Notes: generated by a model from the sequence alone, not told the origin. 64,000 nt of DNA from Exiguobacterium artemiae 255-15 (GCF_000019905.1 NC_010556.1:1328001-1392000), one strand, 5' to 3'. Positions 34,235-43,332 are shown, counted from the first letter of the stretch. A program made the numbers and translations.

Positions 34235-35848
34235 ATGAACGTTTCACGCCGTAAGAAATCCATCATTCAAGCTGTTTCCATCCTTTCGATTACGACACTG
34301 CTGTTTGGTTGCTCGAACCCGAACGAAGGTGCTGACAATAAATCAAATCAAGATACATTAACGATGGCCTGGCCGCGTGACATCGGCGAGATGAATCCGC
34401 ATGTCTACAACCCATCACAACTGTTTGCCCAGTCGATGGTTTATGAACCGCTCGTCCATTACGCAGAAGGCGGAAAGCTCGAGCCGTTCCTCGCGAAATC
34501 ATGGGACATCTCAAAAGACGGAAAAACATATACCTTTAAACTGCGTGACGATGTCAAGTTCTCGGACGGCTCGACGTTTGACGCGACAATCGTCAAAAAG
34601 AACTTTGACGCCGTTCTCAAAAACAAAGCCTTACATAGCTGGCTTGGCTTCATCTCAAAAATCGACAAGACGGAAGCCGTCGACAAGCAGACGTTCCGCA
34701 TGACGTTGTCGGAAGCCTACTACCCGACGATTCAGGAACTGGCGGTCGTCCGTCCGGTCCGTTTCCTCGGCGAAGCCGGTTTCCCGAAAAACGGCGATAC
34801 GTCAAAAGGCGTCGAACAGGAAGTCGGAACCGGTCCGTGGGTACTTGACGAGTACAAAGCGGATCAATACGCGACGTTTAAGGTCAACAAAAACTACTGG
34901 GGTCCGATGCCGAAAGTGAAGAAAATCAAGGTCGACATCATTCCCGATGCCGAAAGCCGCGTACTCGCTTTTGAAAAAGGCGACATCGATTTGATTTTCG
35001 GCGAAGGGGCAATCAGTGTCGACGCTTACAATCAGCTGAAAGAAACGAAATCTTACAAGACGACGATGTCAGAACCGGTCGCGACACGTCTTTTGATCAT
35101 GAACACGAAGAAAAAACAGCTTGCGGACGAACGCGTCCGTCAGGCATTGCAATACGGCTTTGATAAGAAGACGCTTGTTGAGGGCATCACGTCCGGCCTC
35201 GAAGCACCGGCCGACTTCATCCTGCCGCCGAATCTGCCGTACACATCGAACCTGAACGTTGAAAAACGGGACTTTGATGTCGCAAAAGCGAAGTCGTTGC
35301 TTGACGAAGCCGGCTGGAAATTGCCGAACGGCAAAAAGATCCGTGAAAAAGACGGGCAACCGTTACAGATTGAGATGATGTATGATGCTGCGGAACTTGT
35401 CCAAAAAGCGATGGCGGAGACGTTACAGTCAGAGTGGGCGAGTATCGGCGTCGATTTGAAAATCGTCGGTGTCGAGTTGCCGGATCAAGTCCAGCGCTTC
35501 AAAGACAATAAATTCGATATCAACATGTACAGTAACTTCGGGGCACCGTACGATCCGCATACATTCGTCAACATCATCGGGACGGACGGATTTGGGTTCA
35601 AAGAAGCGATTTCCGCTTATCCGAACAAGGATCAACTGTTACAGGAAATGAAAGATGTCCTTAAAACGACGGATGAAACGAAACGTCAGAAGATGTATGC
35701 TGAAATTCTGCCATCGCTCCAGGATCAAGGTGCACTCGTTCCGATCTCGTATTTGAAAAAGATGGCGATTTATCAAAACGGGGTCACGAACTTTAAATTT
35801 GCCGCGAACCGCGATGAAAGTCCGTTCGCCCAAATCGGCATCAAGTAA
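34235..35848 (+). CDS. NikA/CntA/OppA-type ABC transporter substrate-binding lipoprotein
   Basis: This 537-aa lipoprotein (lipobox LLFGC, cysteine near residue 26) belongs to the family-5 solute-binding proteins: GEMNPHVYNPSQLFAQSMVYEPLV, FSDGSTFDATIVKKNF, GTGPWVLDEY, VRQALQYGFDKKTLVEG. It most resembles NikA-type nickel or metallophore binders rather than general peptide binders. The ATG at 34235 is preferred (GGGAG upstream); ATG 34217 has none. It opens a five-gene transporter operon under a Fur box, so iron or a metal-chelate is a good substrate candidate. Confidence 0.85.
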   Translation: MNVSRRKKSIIQAVSILSITTLLFGCSNPNEGADNKSNQDTLTMAWPRDIGEMNPHVYNPSQLFAQSMVYEPLVHYAEGGKLEPFLAKSWDISKDGKTYTFKLRDDVKFSDGSTFDATIVKKNFDAVLKNKALHSWLGFISKIDKTEAVDKQTFRMTLSEAYYPTIQELAVVRPVRFLGEAGFPKNGDTSKGVEQEVGTGPWVLDEYKADQYATFKVNKNYWGPMPKVKKIKVDIIPDAESRVLAFEKGDIDLIFGEGAISVDAYNQLKETKSYKTTMSEPVATRLLIMNTKKKQLADERVRQALQYGFDKKTLVEGITSGLEAPADFILPPNLPYTSNLNVEKRDFDVAKAKSLLDEAGWKLPNGKKIREKDGQPLQIEMMYDAAELVQKAMAETLQSEWASIGVDLKIVGVELPDQVQRFKDNKFDINMYSNFGAPYDPHTFVNIIGTDGFGFKEAISAYPNKDQLLQEMKDVLKTTDETKRQKMYAEILPSLQDQGALVPISYLKKMAIYQNGVTNFKFAANRDESPFAQIGIK

Positions 35849-35863
35849 AAGGAGGTGTACGGA

Positions 35864-36808
35864 ATGGGCGTCTATATTCTGAAACGGGTCGGGTCGGTCA
35901 TTCCGATCCTGCTCCTCGCTATTTTATTACTGACGGTGATGATTCATTTGTCACCGGTTGATCCGGCAGAAGCGTATCTGTCTGCCGCCCACATCCAACC
36001 GACGGAAGAGGTGCTCGCGCAAAAGCGGGCCGAGTTCGGACTCGATCAGTCGTTTTTGACCCAGTACGTGACGACCGTCGTCCGGCTGGCCAGTTTTGAT
36101 TTCGGAACATCGTACGTTTCCGGAAAACCGGTCCTCGACGAAGTGTTGCTCCGTCTGCCGGCGACCGTCCAGCTGGCGCTGTCGAGTCTGTTGCTCGCGA
36201 TTTTTGTCAGTATCCCGCTCGGCTTTCTCGCAGGAATTCGAAAGAATGGTTTTTTTGACCAATTGAGCCGGGGGATTGCCTTCATCGGTGCGTCGATTCC
36301 GTCATTTTGGCTTGGCTACCTGCTGATTTTCTTTTTTTCCGTCCAGCTTGATTTATTACCGGTCGGCGGAATTGGCAGTCCAAGTCACGTCATTTTGCCG
36401 GCGATCACGCTGGCGTTGCCGCTGATTGCCCTTTATACCCGGCTGTTACGGACGAGTGTCATTGAGACGATGCGCGAACCGTACGTCCTATTTGCCCGGA
36501 CACGCGGCATCCGGGAAACGATCATTTTAGGAAAACATGTCTTGCGGGTCGCGATACCGCCAATGTTGACCGGACTCGGGATGAATCTCGGGAAACTGTT
36601 GACGGGAACGATCATCGTCGAGACCGTCTTCTCGTGGCCGGGATTCGGCCGTTATTTTATTGAAGCGATTTTTGACCGCGATATGCCGATCATTCAAGGC
36701 TACGTCTTCCTCGCCGCCTTGCTGTTTATCGGTAGCAGTCTGTTCGTTGATTTATTGCAACTGGCAATCGATCCACGGATTGCCCGGAAAGGAGGGAACA
36801 GACGATGA
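35864..36808 (+). CDS. ABC transporter permease (NikB type)
   Basis: This 314-aa permease has the six-helix OppB/NikB layout and the EAA loop (FARTRGIRETIILGKHVLR). The ATG at 35864 follows AAAGGAGGTG, 15 bases after the binding-protein stop. It pairs with the next gene to form the membrane channel. The next gene overlaps its end by four bases. Confidence 0.88.
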   Translation: MGVYILKRVGSVIPILLLAILLLTVMIHLSPVDPAEAYLSAAHIQPTEEVLAQKRAEFGLDQSFLTQYVTTVVRLASFDFGTSYVSGKPVLDEVLLRLPATVQLALSSLLLAIFVSIPLGFLAGIRKNGFFDQLSRGIAFIGASIPSFWLGYLLIFFFSVQLDLLPVGGIGSPSHVILPAITLALPLIALYTRLLRTSVIETMREPYVLFARTRGIRETIILGKHVLRVAIPPMLTGLGMNLGKLLTGTIIVETVFSWPGFGRYFIEAIFDRDMPIIQGYVFLAALLFIGSSLFVDLLQLAIDPRIARKGGNRR

Positions 36809-37659
36809 ATGTTCCGCTTGGACGACCGCGTCTGCTCGACCGCCTGTCGAATCAACGGCTGATTTTGATCGGCTGTTCCGTATTTTTAGGGCTGTTGTTT
36901 CTCGCGGCTCTGGCTGCACCGTGGCTTGCCCCTCATGATCCGTATCTCGTCAATCTGGCGGTCAAACTGCAGGAGCCGTCCTGGACGTATCCGCTCGGAA
37001 CCGATCATCTCGGACGCTGTACGTTGTCGCGACTGTTGCACGGTGCCCGGGTGTCGCTCGGATTTGCCGTCCTGATTTTTGCCTCGTCATTGTTGATCGG
37101 TTTATTAATCGGGACGCTGGCCGGCTACATCGGCGGCTGGGTCGACCAACTGCTGATGCGGTTTTGTGACGGCGTGATGGCATTTCCGAGTCTGATTCTC
37201 GTCCTCGGTCTCGTCGGGATTTTTGGACCGGGACTGAAACAGGTCATCGTCGCCTTAATGCTCGTCCAGTGGGTCTACTACGCCCGGATGTTCCGGGGGT
37301 TGATCATGACGCTGAAGGAAAAAAACTTCATTGCCGCGGCGCGTGTCAACGGCTCCTCGCACTGGAAAATCTTCCGGACGCATCTGTTGCCGAACATTCT
37401 GCCCCCGCTGCTTGTCATCGGGACACTTGAGATGGGCTGGGCGATCATGGACATCTCGGCGATGTCGTTTCTCGGACTTGGTGTTCAATCGCCGGGAGCC
37501 GAATGGGGAGCGATGATTCACGAAGGTAAATCATATATCCGGACGAATCCGGAACTGATGATTTATCCCGGTCTGCTGATCATGCTCGTCATTGCGAGCT
37601 TTAATCTGCTCGGGGAATCATTATCGGAACGGTTCGGAGTGACCAAACAAACGAAATGA
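36805..37659 (+). CDS. ABC transporter permease (NikC type)
   Basis: This 284-aa permease shows LGTDHLGRCTLSRLLHGARVSL, typical of OppC/NikC, five to six helices and the EAA loop (AARVNGSSHWKIFRTHLLPN). It starts within an ATGA overlap with the NikB-type gene, so translation is coupled. Confidence 0.88.
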   Translation: MNVPLGRPRLLDRLSNQRLILIGCSVFLGLLFLAALAAPWLAPHDPYLVNLAVKLQEPSWTYPLGTDHLGRCTLSRLLHGARVSLGFAVLIFASSLLIGLLIGTLAGYIGGWVDQLLMRFCDGVMAFPSLILVLGLVGIFGPGLKQVIVALMLVQWVYYARMFRGLIMTLKEKNFIAAARVNGSSHWKIFRTHLLPNILPPLLVIGTLEMGWAIMDISAMSFLGLGVQSPGAEWGAMIHEGKSYIRTNPELMIYPGLLIMLVIASFNLLGESLSERFGVTKQTK

Positions 37660-37673
37660 AAGGAGAGACTCGG

Positions 37674-38468
37674 ATGAAACCTGTATTATCCGTCGAACAC
37701 TTGACGATCGAAACGACGAACGGTCAGCCGCTCGTCCGTGATCTTTCTTTTTCACTGGCAGCCGGACAAATCGTCGGTCTGGTCGGGGAGAGCGGTTGCG
37801 GTAAGACGGTGACGAGTCTGGCTCTCCTCCGTCTGCTCGACGAAAAGGTCATCCGTCAGTCTGGACGGATTGTGCTCGATGCGACCGATTTGATGACATT
37901 GTCCGACCGCACGCTCCGGCGTGTCCGCGGCGGGAAGATTGCCTTCATCATGCAAAATCCAATGAGTGCCTTCACACCGGTCTATACAATTGGTCATCAA
38001 TTAATGGAGACAATCCGGACGCACGACCGGTGCAGTAAACGTGAAGCGAAAGAGCGGGCGATTGAAGCGCTGCTTGAAGTCAATCTTGAACAGACGGACC
38101 GGATTTTAAAAGCCTATCCGTTTGAACTGAGTGGCGGCATGCTGCAACGGGTCATGATTGCACTCGCCGCCTGTCTGCGGCCGCATGTCCTGATTGCCGA
38201 CGAACCGACGACGGCGCTTGACGTCTACAATCAAAAGCTCGTCCTGTATTATCTCGAGAAAGTCCGGGCTACCTATGACACGGCGATTCTCTTAATCTCG
38301 CACGACTTAAGTGTTATCGCTGAGATGGCGGACCATGTCCTCGTCATGCGGGACGGCGAAATCGTCGAACAGGCGGATGTCTTTGACCTGTTCGACCAGC
38401 CGAGTCACCCGTATACCCGGCAACTGTTGACACAACACGGAATTCAGGCAGGAGGGATGAAGGCATGA
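37674..38468 (+). CDS. ABC transporter ATPase (NikD/OppD type)
   Basis: This 264-aa ATPase shows Walker A GESGCGKT, signature LSGGMLQRV, Walker B VLIADEPTTALD and the switch histidine in LISHDLSV. The ATG at 37674 is behind AAAGGAGAG. It energises the transporter together with the last gene, which overlaps its end by four bases. Confidence 0.9.
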   Translation: MKPVLSVEHLTIETTNGQPLVRDLSFSLAAGQIVGLVGESGCGKTVTSLALLRLLDEKVIRQSGRIVLDATDLMTLSDRTLRRVRGGKIAFIMQNPMSAFTPVYTIGHQLMETIRTHDRCSKREAKERAIEALLEVNLEQTDRILKAYPFELSGGMLQRVMIALAACLRPHVLIADEPTTALDVYNQKLVLYYLEKVRATYDTAILLISHDLSVIAEMADHVLVMRDGEIVEQADVFDLFDQPSHPYTRQLLTQHGIQAGGMKA

Positions 38469-39259
38469 GCCTGTTGCAGCTGGAGCACGTCTCCCACCGC
38501 TACGGCAATCAACGGTTTTTGGCGCGCCAGGCGGAGCAGACGGTCTTGCAGGACGTTTCACTGACGCTTGAAGCCGGAACGTGTCTTGGTTTACTCGGTC
38601 GCAGCGGTGCCGGAAAAAGTACGCTCGGACGGATTTTACTCGGACTCGAGCGTCCGAAAGCAGGACGGGTACTGTTTAACGGACAAGACATTTACGACGC
38701 GGCGTCAAAGGATTTCCGGAAAGACATCCAGGTCGTCTTTCAGGATTCGTTTGCGGCCGTCAATCCGAAGCTGACGGCGGGACAGATCATCGCCGAACCG
38801 TTGACGAATTTCCTCGGGTTGTCACCCGATGCATTAGACGAACGGTTAGGCGGACTGATGACACAGGTCGGTTTATCAAAAACGGATTTAACGAAGTATC
38901 CGAATCAGTTCAGCGGCGGTCAGTTGCAACGGATCTGTATCGCCCGGGCGATCGCGACGAATCCGAAGCTGATTATCCTCGATGAAGCCGTCAGCAGTCT
39001 CGACATGGTCAATAAAGCGCTGATTCTCGACTTATTGCGGAATTTAAAAGAGACGCTTGGTCTTGCCTATGTCTTCATCACGCATGATGTGCAGGCGGCG
39101 CAAGCGCTGAGCGACCGGTTCATGATTCTCGATCAAGGTCAGCTGGTCGGTGACTACCCGACGCTCCGGTCGTTTTCGGAAGCGACGGATGAGCACGTTC
39201 AGGCAATCCGTCAGGCCGTCCTCGCCATTCATCCACGGGACCGGACGATTCGAAAGTAA
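38465..39259 (+). CDS. ABC transporter ATPase (NikE/OppF type)
   Basis: This 264-aa ATPase shows Walker A GRSGAGKST, signature FSGGQLQRI and Walker B LIILDEAVSSLD. It begins VSHRYG...Q with an insertion typical of the NikE/OppF subunit. It is the last gene of the operon and is followed by a terminator. Confidence 0.9.
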   Translation: MSLLQLEHVSHRYGNQRFLARQAEQTVLQDVSLTLEAGTCLGLLGRSGAGKSTLGRILLGLERPKAGRVLFNGQDIYDAASKDFRKDIQVVFQDSFAAVNPKLTAGQIIAEPLTNFLGLSPDALDERLGGLMTQVGLSKTDLTKYPNQFSGGQLQRICIARAIATNPKLIILDEAVSSLDMVNKALILDLLRNLKETLGLAYVFITHDVQAAQALSDRFMILDQGQLVGDYPTLRSFSEATDEHVQAIRQAVLAIHPRDRTIRK

Positions 39260-39297
39260 CACCTCCTTCCATCGGGCAGGAGGTGTTTTTATTTTTT
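39258..39297 (+). terminator. Intrinsic terminator of the transporter operon
   Basis: AACACCTCCT and AGGAGGTGTT form a perfect 10-bp stem followed by TTTATTTTTTT. Confidence 0.9.
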
Positions 39298-39362
39298 TAA
39301 TTATCAGGTAAATAATGGATTAAATTGGTATCGTTAACAAAAGTGGAGAAGGAGCGTTTAAA

Positions 39363-39614
39363 ATGAACAAACACTATCTGTTGGGAACACTTGCGGTAGC
39401 AATCGGGATTGTCATGCTGTTTGTCATTAAACTGTTTGGAACGTATATGACTTTAACACAGGAAACATCGGCCCAGGGTCTAGCGGCGTTTGGTTTGATC
39501 TACTATCCAATGGCCTTTTTCGTAATGGCTGCTTTATTTTATATTGCCGGCTGGTGGAAACAGGATCTGAAAAAACAACAGGAAACTGTTGGTCAACCGG
39601 TTAAATCTTCTTGA
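39363..39614 (+). CDS. Small two-helix membrane protein, 83 aa
   Basis: Two hydrophobic segments (residues 6-26 and 46-64) and a polar, Lys/Gln-rich tail. ATG after AAGGAGCG. Single gene, function unknown. Confidence 0.6.
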   Translation: MNKHYLLGTLAVAIGIVMLFVIKLFGTYMTLTQETSAQGLAAFGLIYYPMAFFVMAALFYIAGWWKQDLKKQQETVGQPVKSS

Positions 39615-39727
39615 GTGCCAACCATTCAGTCCATGGGGATTGAGTGGTTTTTCTTTTATCCTGCTTGTAAAGGAAACTTGACACTCGAATGTAAGTTACC
39701 TATTATTGGAATTGAGGGGTGACTGGG

Positions 39728-39943
39728 ATGAAAAACAGAATGAAGGGGTTACGGGAAGCCCGTCAGTGGTCACAGGGGCAGCTTGCAGAAGCACTTGGTG
39801 TATCAAGACAGACCGTCATTTCAATTGAAAAAGAGCGCTATAATCCATCGCTCGAACTGGCTTTTTCAATCGCTGCGTTGTTTGATTGCCCGATTGAAGA
39901 GATTTTTGTGCCCGATTCAAAGAAAAAAGGAGAAGATGCCTGA
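39728..39943 (+). CDS. XRE-family HTH regulator, 71 aa
   Basis: A compact Cro/CI-type HTH fills the protein: LREARQWSQGQLAEALGVSRQTVISIEKERYNPSLELAFSI as one domain, then an acidic-basic tail. Such short XRE proteins often pair with a membrane protein gene, and here the next gene starts on the last base of this stop codon. The ATG at 39728 follows GAGGGGTG. Confidence 0.88.
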   Translation: MKNRMKGLREARQWSQGQLAEALGVSRQTVISIEKERYNPSLELAFSIAALFDCPIEEIFVPDSKKKGEDA

Positions 39944-40302
39944 TGAAACACATGCCGATGATCAATCGTTTACTGTTCGCGGTTCTGCTGATATACGGAG
40001 GGTATCTGACGCTGTTCGACGGACCCAGTCCGTACAGTATCATCCTTATGCTGGTCGGAATCAGTCAACTGGCAGTCGATTTAGTTTTCCCGGCTGCTGA
40101 AACGTATGACGAACGGCAGGAAAAAATTAAGATGAAAAGTGGTCAACTCTCGTATGTCTTGAGTATCGTCTACGTTTTTATAGTGCTGACACTCGTCCAG
40201 TGGAAAGTCGTCGACGACATCATGACAGCGTTGTTGTGTGTGCTGTTCATTCAGGTGATGACGTTCCCGGTGACGCTGTTTATTTACAATCGGCGCAGCT
40301 GA
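39943..40302 (+). CDS. Membrane protein partner of the XRE regulator (DUF2178-like)
   Basis: This 119-aa protein has four hydrophobic segments in two pairs, joined by a charged loop with DERQEKIKMKSGQLSY, which recalls DUF2178 proteins that sit next to small XRE regulators. It is translationally coupled to the XRE gene (ATG overlaps the TGA). The role is unknown; it may sequester or modulate the regulator. Confidence 0.68.
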   Translation: MKHMPMINRLLFAVLLIYGGYLTLFDGPSPYSIILMLVGISQLAVDLVFPAAETYDERQEKIKMKSGQLSYVLSIVYVFIVLTLVQWKVVDDIMTALLCVLFIQVMTFPVTLFIYNRRS

Positions 40303-40310
40303 CAACAAAA

Positions 40311-40338
40311 AAAGAACAGGTCAAGCGACCTGTTCTTT
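40311..40338. terminator. Bidirectional terminator
   Basis: AAAGAACAGGTC and GACCTGTTCTTT form a perfect 12-bp stem with a 4-base loop between convergent genes. Confidence 0.85.
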
Positions 40339-40708
40339 AGTAATATTCGGACAGCTGTTCTCTTGATTCTTCCGTTAAGTAGCCGAGTGATAAAAAACTT
40401 TTGACGAATCGGGAAGGACCGACATTCGACTCGGGTTCGACGGTCCATGTAGCGTCCTTTACCTGCTCCAGAACTTCGATGTCAGCTGCCTGCATCTTGA
40501 CGAAATCGAAGTCAAGCGCAACGGTATCGGTTTCGTCCCACGGCAGTTCATTCGAGGAGCGGGTATCATGGATCGTCTTGAACAGCCGGTCACTCGGCGG
40601 CTCGAACTCGAATTGTAAGTAATCTCCGCCCGTATCCTTGACGGAAAGTCCGCCGCGGGCAACGATGGCCGGTAAAAAGCGACGGTGTGTCAAATGTCTG
40701 AGAATCAT
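40337..40708 (-). CDS. Hypothetical protein, 123 aa
   Basis: A soluble, acidic protein. ATG 40708 is chosen because AGGAAGGAG precedes it. No motif is recognised. It lies 19 bases after the MarR gene stop on the same strand, so it may be its regulated partner. Confidence 0.6.
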   Translation of the reverse strand: MILRHLTHRRFLPAIVARGGLSVKDTGGDYLQFEFEPPSDRLFKTIHDTRSSNELPWDETDTVALDFDFVKMQAADIEVLEQVKDATWTVEPESNVGPSRFVKSFLSLGYLTEESREQLSEYY

Positions 40709-40727
40709 CAGAACAGCTCCTTCCTGA

Positions 40728-41153
40728 TTAGATATGATTGTTTTGCATCTTATGGAGCAGACGGTCAAACGACTCATGCTCGTCCATCGTAAACTGTTTA
40801 AAGTACTGTTCGTGAATGACTTCGACGACAGGAGCGGATTCCTCGACGATCGTCTCGCCTGACGGTGTCAGGACCAGCCGTTTTTCACGGTCAATCCGTT
40901 TACGGGTGATGAGGTGAAGGTCAAATAGTTTTTTTAAGGTTTGAGAGATGGCCCCACTCGACAGTTCAAGTGTCGTCTCAAGTGATTTTTGTGTCGCACT
41001 TTGTTCCCGGTATAGTGTATCGAGCATATCGAACTGTGATTTCGATAAGCCCCAATCCTTCAGGACCGCGTTGACTTCCTTCATATAGCGGTGATGCAGT
41101 TTTTGGATGGCCTGCCAATGACGGTAGGATGGAGTAGACAGGTGTGAAGTCAT
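40728..41153 (-). CDS. MarR-family regulator
   Basis: A 141-aa winged-helix protein: LSKSQFDMLDTLYREQSATQ, LELSSGAISQTLKKLFDLHL (recognition helix) and RIDREKRLVLTPSGE (wing). The ATG at 41153 follows AGAGGG; upstream in-frame ATGs lack a ribosome site. Likely co-transcribed with the 123-aa hypothetical gene. Confidence 0.88.
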   Translation of the reverse strand: MTSHLSTPSYRHWQAIQKLHHRYMKEVNAVLKDWGLSKSQFDMLDTLYREQSATQKSLETTLELSSGAISQTLKKLFDLHLITRKRIDREKRLVLTPSGETIVEESAPVVEVIHEQYFKQFTMDEHESFDRLLHKMQNNHI

Positions 41154-41276
41154 CAGATCCCTCTTTTCTGTCACCGTGTAAACGGTAAAATAATGAGAAA
41201 CGCCGTTTTTATCAAGCGTTTTCATATATTCAAATTAACACAAAATCGATCGTTCTCCTATCACTTGCGCCTGACA

Positions 41277-41330
41277 AAAAAGCTTCCTTCAGTAGACCCG
41301 ATCAACCGGGCGGACGAAGGAAGCTTTTTA
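41277..41330 (-). terminator. Terminator of the PLDc_N gene
   Basis: AAAAAGCTTCCTTC and GAAGGAAGCTTTTT are perfect 14-base arms with a 25-base centre that itself can pair (CCCG/CGGG). Confidence 0.8.
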
Positions 41331-41549
41331 ATTAGCACGTGATGTTATTTTCGGTGGCGGGACATGCCGTCCCCATATCAAATAACCAATTGGTCCGAGA
41401 TAATTAACGAGAAAAATCAGGATGCCCCAGATCCATTTGGGACCGCGTGTCTTCGGACGTTTCCATAAGTCGCAATAGGCCGTGACCATTAAAAAGAATC
41501 CAAGCAGATGGATGACATTGTTGAACCACTTTCGGTTGATTAGATCCAA
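41328..41549 (-). CDS. PLDc_N-domain small membrane protein
   Basis: This 73-aa protein has two hydrophobic segments and the PLDc_N ending (LIFLVNYLGPIGYLIWGRH), the domain found at the start of cardiolipin synthases and as stand-alone YxlE-type proteins. TTG start after AGGAGG. The stand-alone forms are sometimes regulatory membrane proteins; the role here is unknown. Confidence 0.78.
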   Translation of the reverse strand: MDLINRKWFNNVIHLLGFFLMVTAYCDLWKRPKTRGPKWIWGILIFLVNYLGPIGYLIWGRHVPPPKITSRAN

Positions 41550-41572
41550 ACCAGTTACCTCCTGAGCAATGA

Positions 41573-42115
41573 TTAGCTAACAAATAATCGGTCATGAAAA
41601 TTTTTCAAAATCAACCGATCCTGTTCAATCGTAAAGCCGTATCGGGTGAAGCATTCGGCAGAGACGCGGCCGTCGTAAGAAATGGCGGTAAAGTCTCCGC
41701 TGACCCGGTAATGGGTGTATTGATGTTGAATATCGTGAATCAGGGACTCGAGCAATAAACCGCGTTCCCCAAGACCTTCTTCCCGCACATGGATATCGAG
41801 CAAGCTGAATTCAGCAAATTCGCTCGAGCCGTACAGACGCGACGAGAGATGTTGAATCGTCATATGGGACCGTTTGGATAAAACCGTTTTATGCGTATGA
41901 CGATTTTCCAGTAACGTGACGTAGTAACTGAATAGTGGCACATGAATGTTGCGTGTCACTTGGACGATCTGTTGTTGATTATTGTAAGCAAGACCGACGA
42001 GTTGTTCGTTCGGATGCTGTTGAATATGAATGGATCGTTTGGCACAGACGGTTTGCCATTCCTGCTCCGGAATCCACGACAATTCAGGGGTCCGGGTTGT
42101 TCTAAAGAATTTCAC
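41573..42115 (-). CDS. Possible GNAT-type acetyltransferase, 180 aa
   Basis: The C-terminal half has GNAT-like order: a strand (EFSLLDIHVREEG), LGERGLLLESLIHDIQHQY in place of the acetyl-CoA loop, and a last strand pair (GRVSAECFTRYGFTIEQDRL). The acetyl-CoA motif is not canonical, so this is tentative. GTG 42115 lies after AAAGGAGG at a rather long spacing (13 bases). Confidence 0.5.
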   Translation of the reverse strand: MKFFRTTRTPELSWIPEQEWQTVCAKRSIHIQQHPNEQLVGLAYNNQQQIVQVTRNIHVPLFSYYVTLLENRHTHKTVLSKRSHMTIQHLSSRLYGSSEFAEFSLLDIHVREEGLGERGLLLESLIHDIQHQYTHYRVSGDFTAISYDGRVSAECFTRYGFTIEQDRLILKNFHDRLFVS

Positions 42116-42214
42116 GGGGTAGGTAGATCCTCCTTTAAATGAATAGATGGTTTTAATATACACTTTTTGTCAAATGGAGAAAAGAGTTTTTTAACAAAAT
42201 CATACAATTGAAAA

Positions 42215-42234
42215 TTTGTTGCATTTGCAACAAA
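42215..42234. promoter_or_regulatory. Operator dyad before the MarR-PaiA-like operon
   Basis: TTTGTTGC and GCAACAAA are perfect 8-bp arms around ATTT. The dyad covers the -35 region of a promoter whose -10 is TATAAT at 42241-42246, as expected for MarR autorepression. Confidence 0.6.
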
Positions 42235-42285
42235 AAATAATATAATAAAACTATATAATTTTTTAAACAAAGAACAGGGGACGAT

Positions 42286-42747
42286 ATGGGAGAACTATTA
42301 CGTGAGATTGGAATGATTGCGCGAGCACTTGATTCCATCAGCAATGTGGAATTTAAAGAGTTGGAACTGACAAAAGGACAATACATTTATCTTGTCCGGA
42401 TTTGTGAGCATCCGGGTATCATTCAAGAAAAACTTGCTGAACTGATTCTTGTGGACCGGACGACGGCAGCCCGGTCGATTCAAAAATTAGAAAAAGCCGG
42501 ATTCATCGAAAAACGGGCGGATGTCGTGAACAAAAAAATCAAGAAATTGTATCCGACTGAAAAAGGACTGGCGACATGCCCGGTAATCCTTCAGGAGCAT
42601 GCGTATTCGAAGCGCGTTGCTCTGGCTGGTCTGAGTGAAGAGGAACAGACGCAGTTACACCAGTTGACGAAGCGGGTTCGTAAAAATATCGAACAGGAGT
42701 GGGACTTCGTCAAAAAAGGCGGAATACGAAATTATTTGGAGGAGTGA
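42286..42747 (+). CDS. MarR-family regulator
   Basis: A 153-aa MarR protein: LTKGQYIYLVRICEHPGIIQ, LILVDRTTAARSIQKLEKAGFI (recognition helix) and KKIKKLYPTEKG (wing). It is followed 5 bases later by the acetyltransferase gene, which it probably controls through the dyad upstream. ATG after AACAGGGGAC. Confidence 0.9.
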   Translation: MGELLREIGMIARALDSISNVEFKELELTKGQYIYLVRICEHPGIIQEKLAELILVDRTTAARSIQKLEKAGFIEKRADVVNKKIKKLYPTEKGLATCPVILQEHAYSKRVALAGLSEEEQTQLHQLTKRVRKNIEQEWDFVKKGGIRNYLEE

Positions 42748-42752
42748 ACAGA

Positions 42753-43283
42753 ATGACACAAACGATTGAGTTTGTCCGCTGTGACGTCAAAGATGTTGAA
42801 GCATTGCAAGCAATTAGTGTGGAAACATTTACGGATACATTCGGATCTGAGAATGATCCGCAGCACCTCGAGGATTATCTCAAACAATCCTACGGACGCG
42901 AAAAATTGATACAGGAGCTGGAACGTCAGGATTCCTTTTTCTTTTTCATCAAAAGTAACGAGGAGATTGCCGGTTATTTAAAGCTGAATGTCGGTGCTGC
43001 TCAAACTGAACCGATGGAAGGAAACACATTGGAACTTGAACGGATTTACATTCGTTCGGCGTACCAGGGAACAGGTCTTGGGAAGCGATTGCTGGAAAAA
43101 ACTCTGGAGATTGCTCAGGGGCAGGGGATGGACCAGGTCTGGTTAGGGGTATGGGAAGAAAATCATCATGCGATTCGTTTTTATCAACGTTTCGATTTTG
43201 TAAAGACAGGGGCACACTCTTTCTTCATGGGAGAAGATGAACAAGTGGATTGGATCATGACGAAGACGCTTGAAGCGGAATGA
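42753..43283 (+). CDS. PaiA-like GNAT N-acetyltransferase
   Basis: The 176-aa protein has the acetyl-CoA loop in RSAYQGTGLGKRLLEKTLEIA and then QVWLGVWEENHHAIRFYQRF, close to B. subtilis PaiA, a spermidine/spermine N1-acetyltransferase. Polyamine acetylation is therefore the best guess for the reaction. The ATG at 42753 follows GGAGGAGTG. It is the second gene of a MarR-led operon ending at a terminator. Confidence 0.85.
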   Translation: MTQTIEFVRCDVKDVEALQAISVETFTDTFGSENDPQHLEDYLKQSYGREKLIQELERQDSFFFFIKSNEEIAGYLKLNVGAAQTEPMEGNTLELERIYIRSAYQGTGLGKRLLEKTLEIAQGQGMDQVWLGVWEENHHAIRFYQRFDFVKTGAHSFFMGEDEQVDWIMTKTLEAE

Positions 43284-43298
43284 GGAACAGTAAGACCT

Positions 43299-43332
43299 AA
43301 AACCTCCCGGATATGAGATCGGGAGGTTTTAG
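43299..43332 (+). terminator. Intrinsic terminator
   Basis: AAAACCTCCCG and CGGGAGGTTTT form a perfect 11-bp stem with a 10-base loop. Confidence 0.85.

Noticed and set aside
34235-39259. Calling the operon a nickel transporter outright
   Set aside because: The family also moves peptides, opines and metallophores, and the Fur box points to iron, so the substrate is left open.
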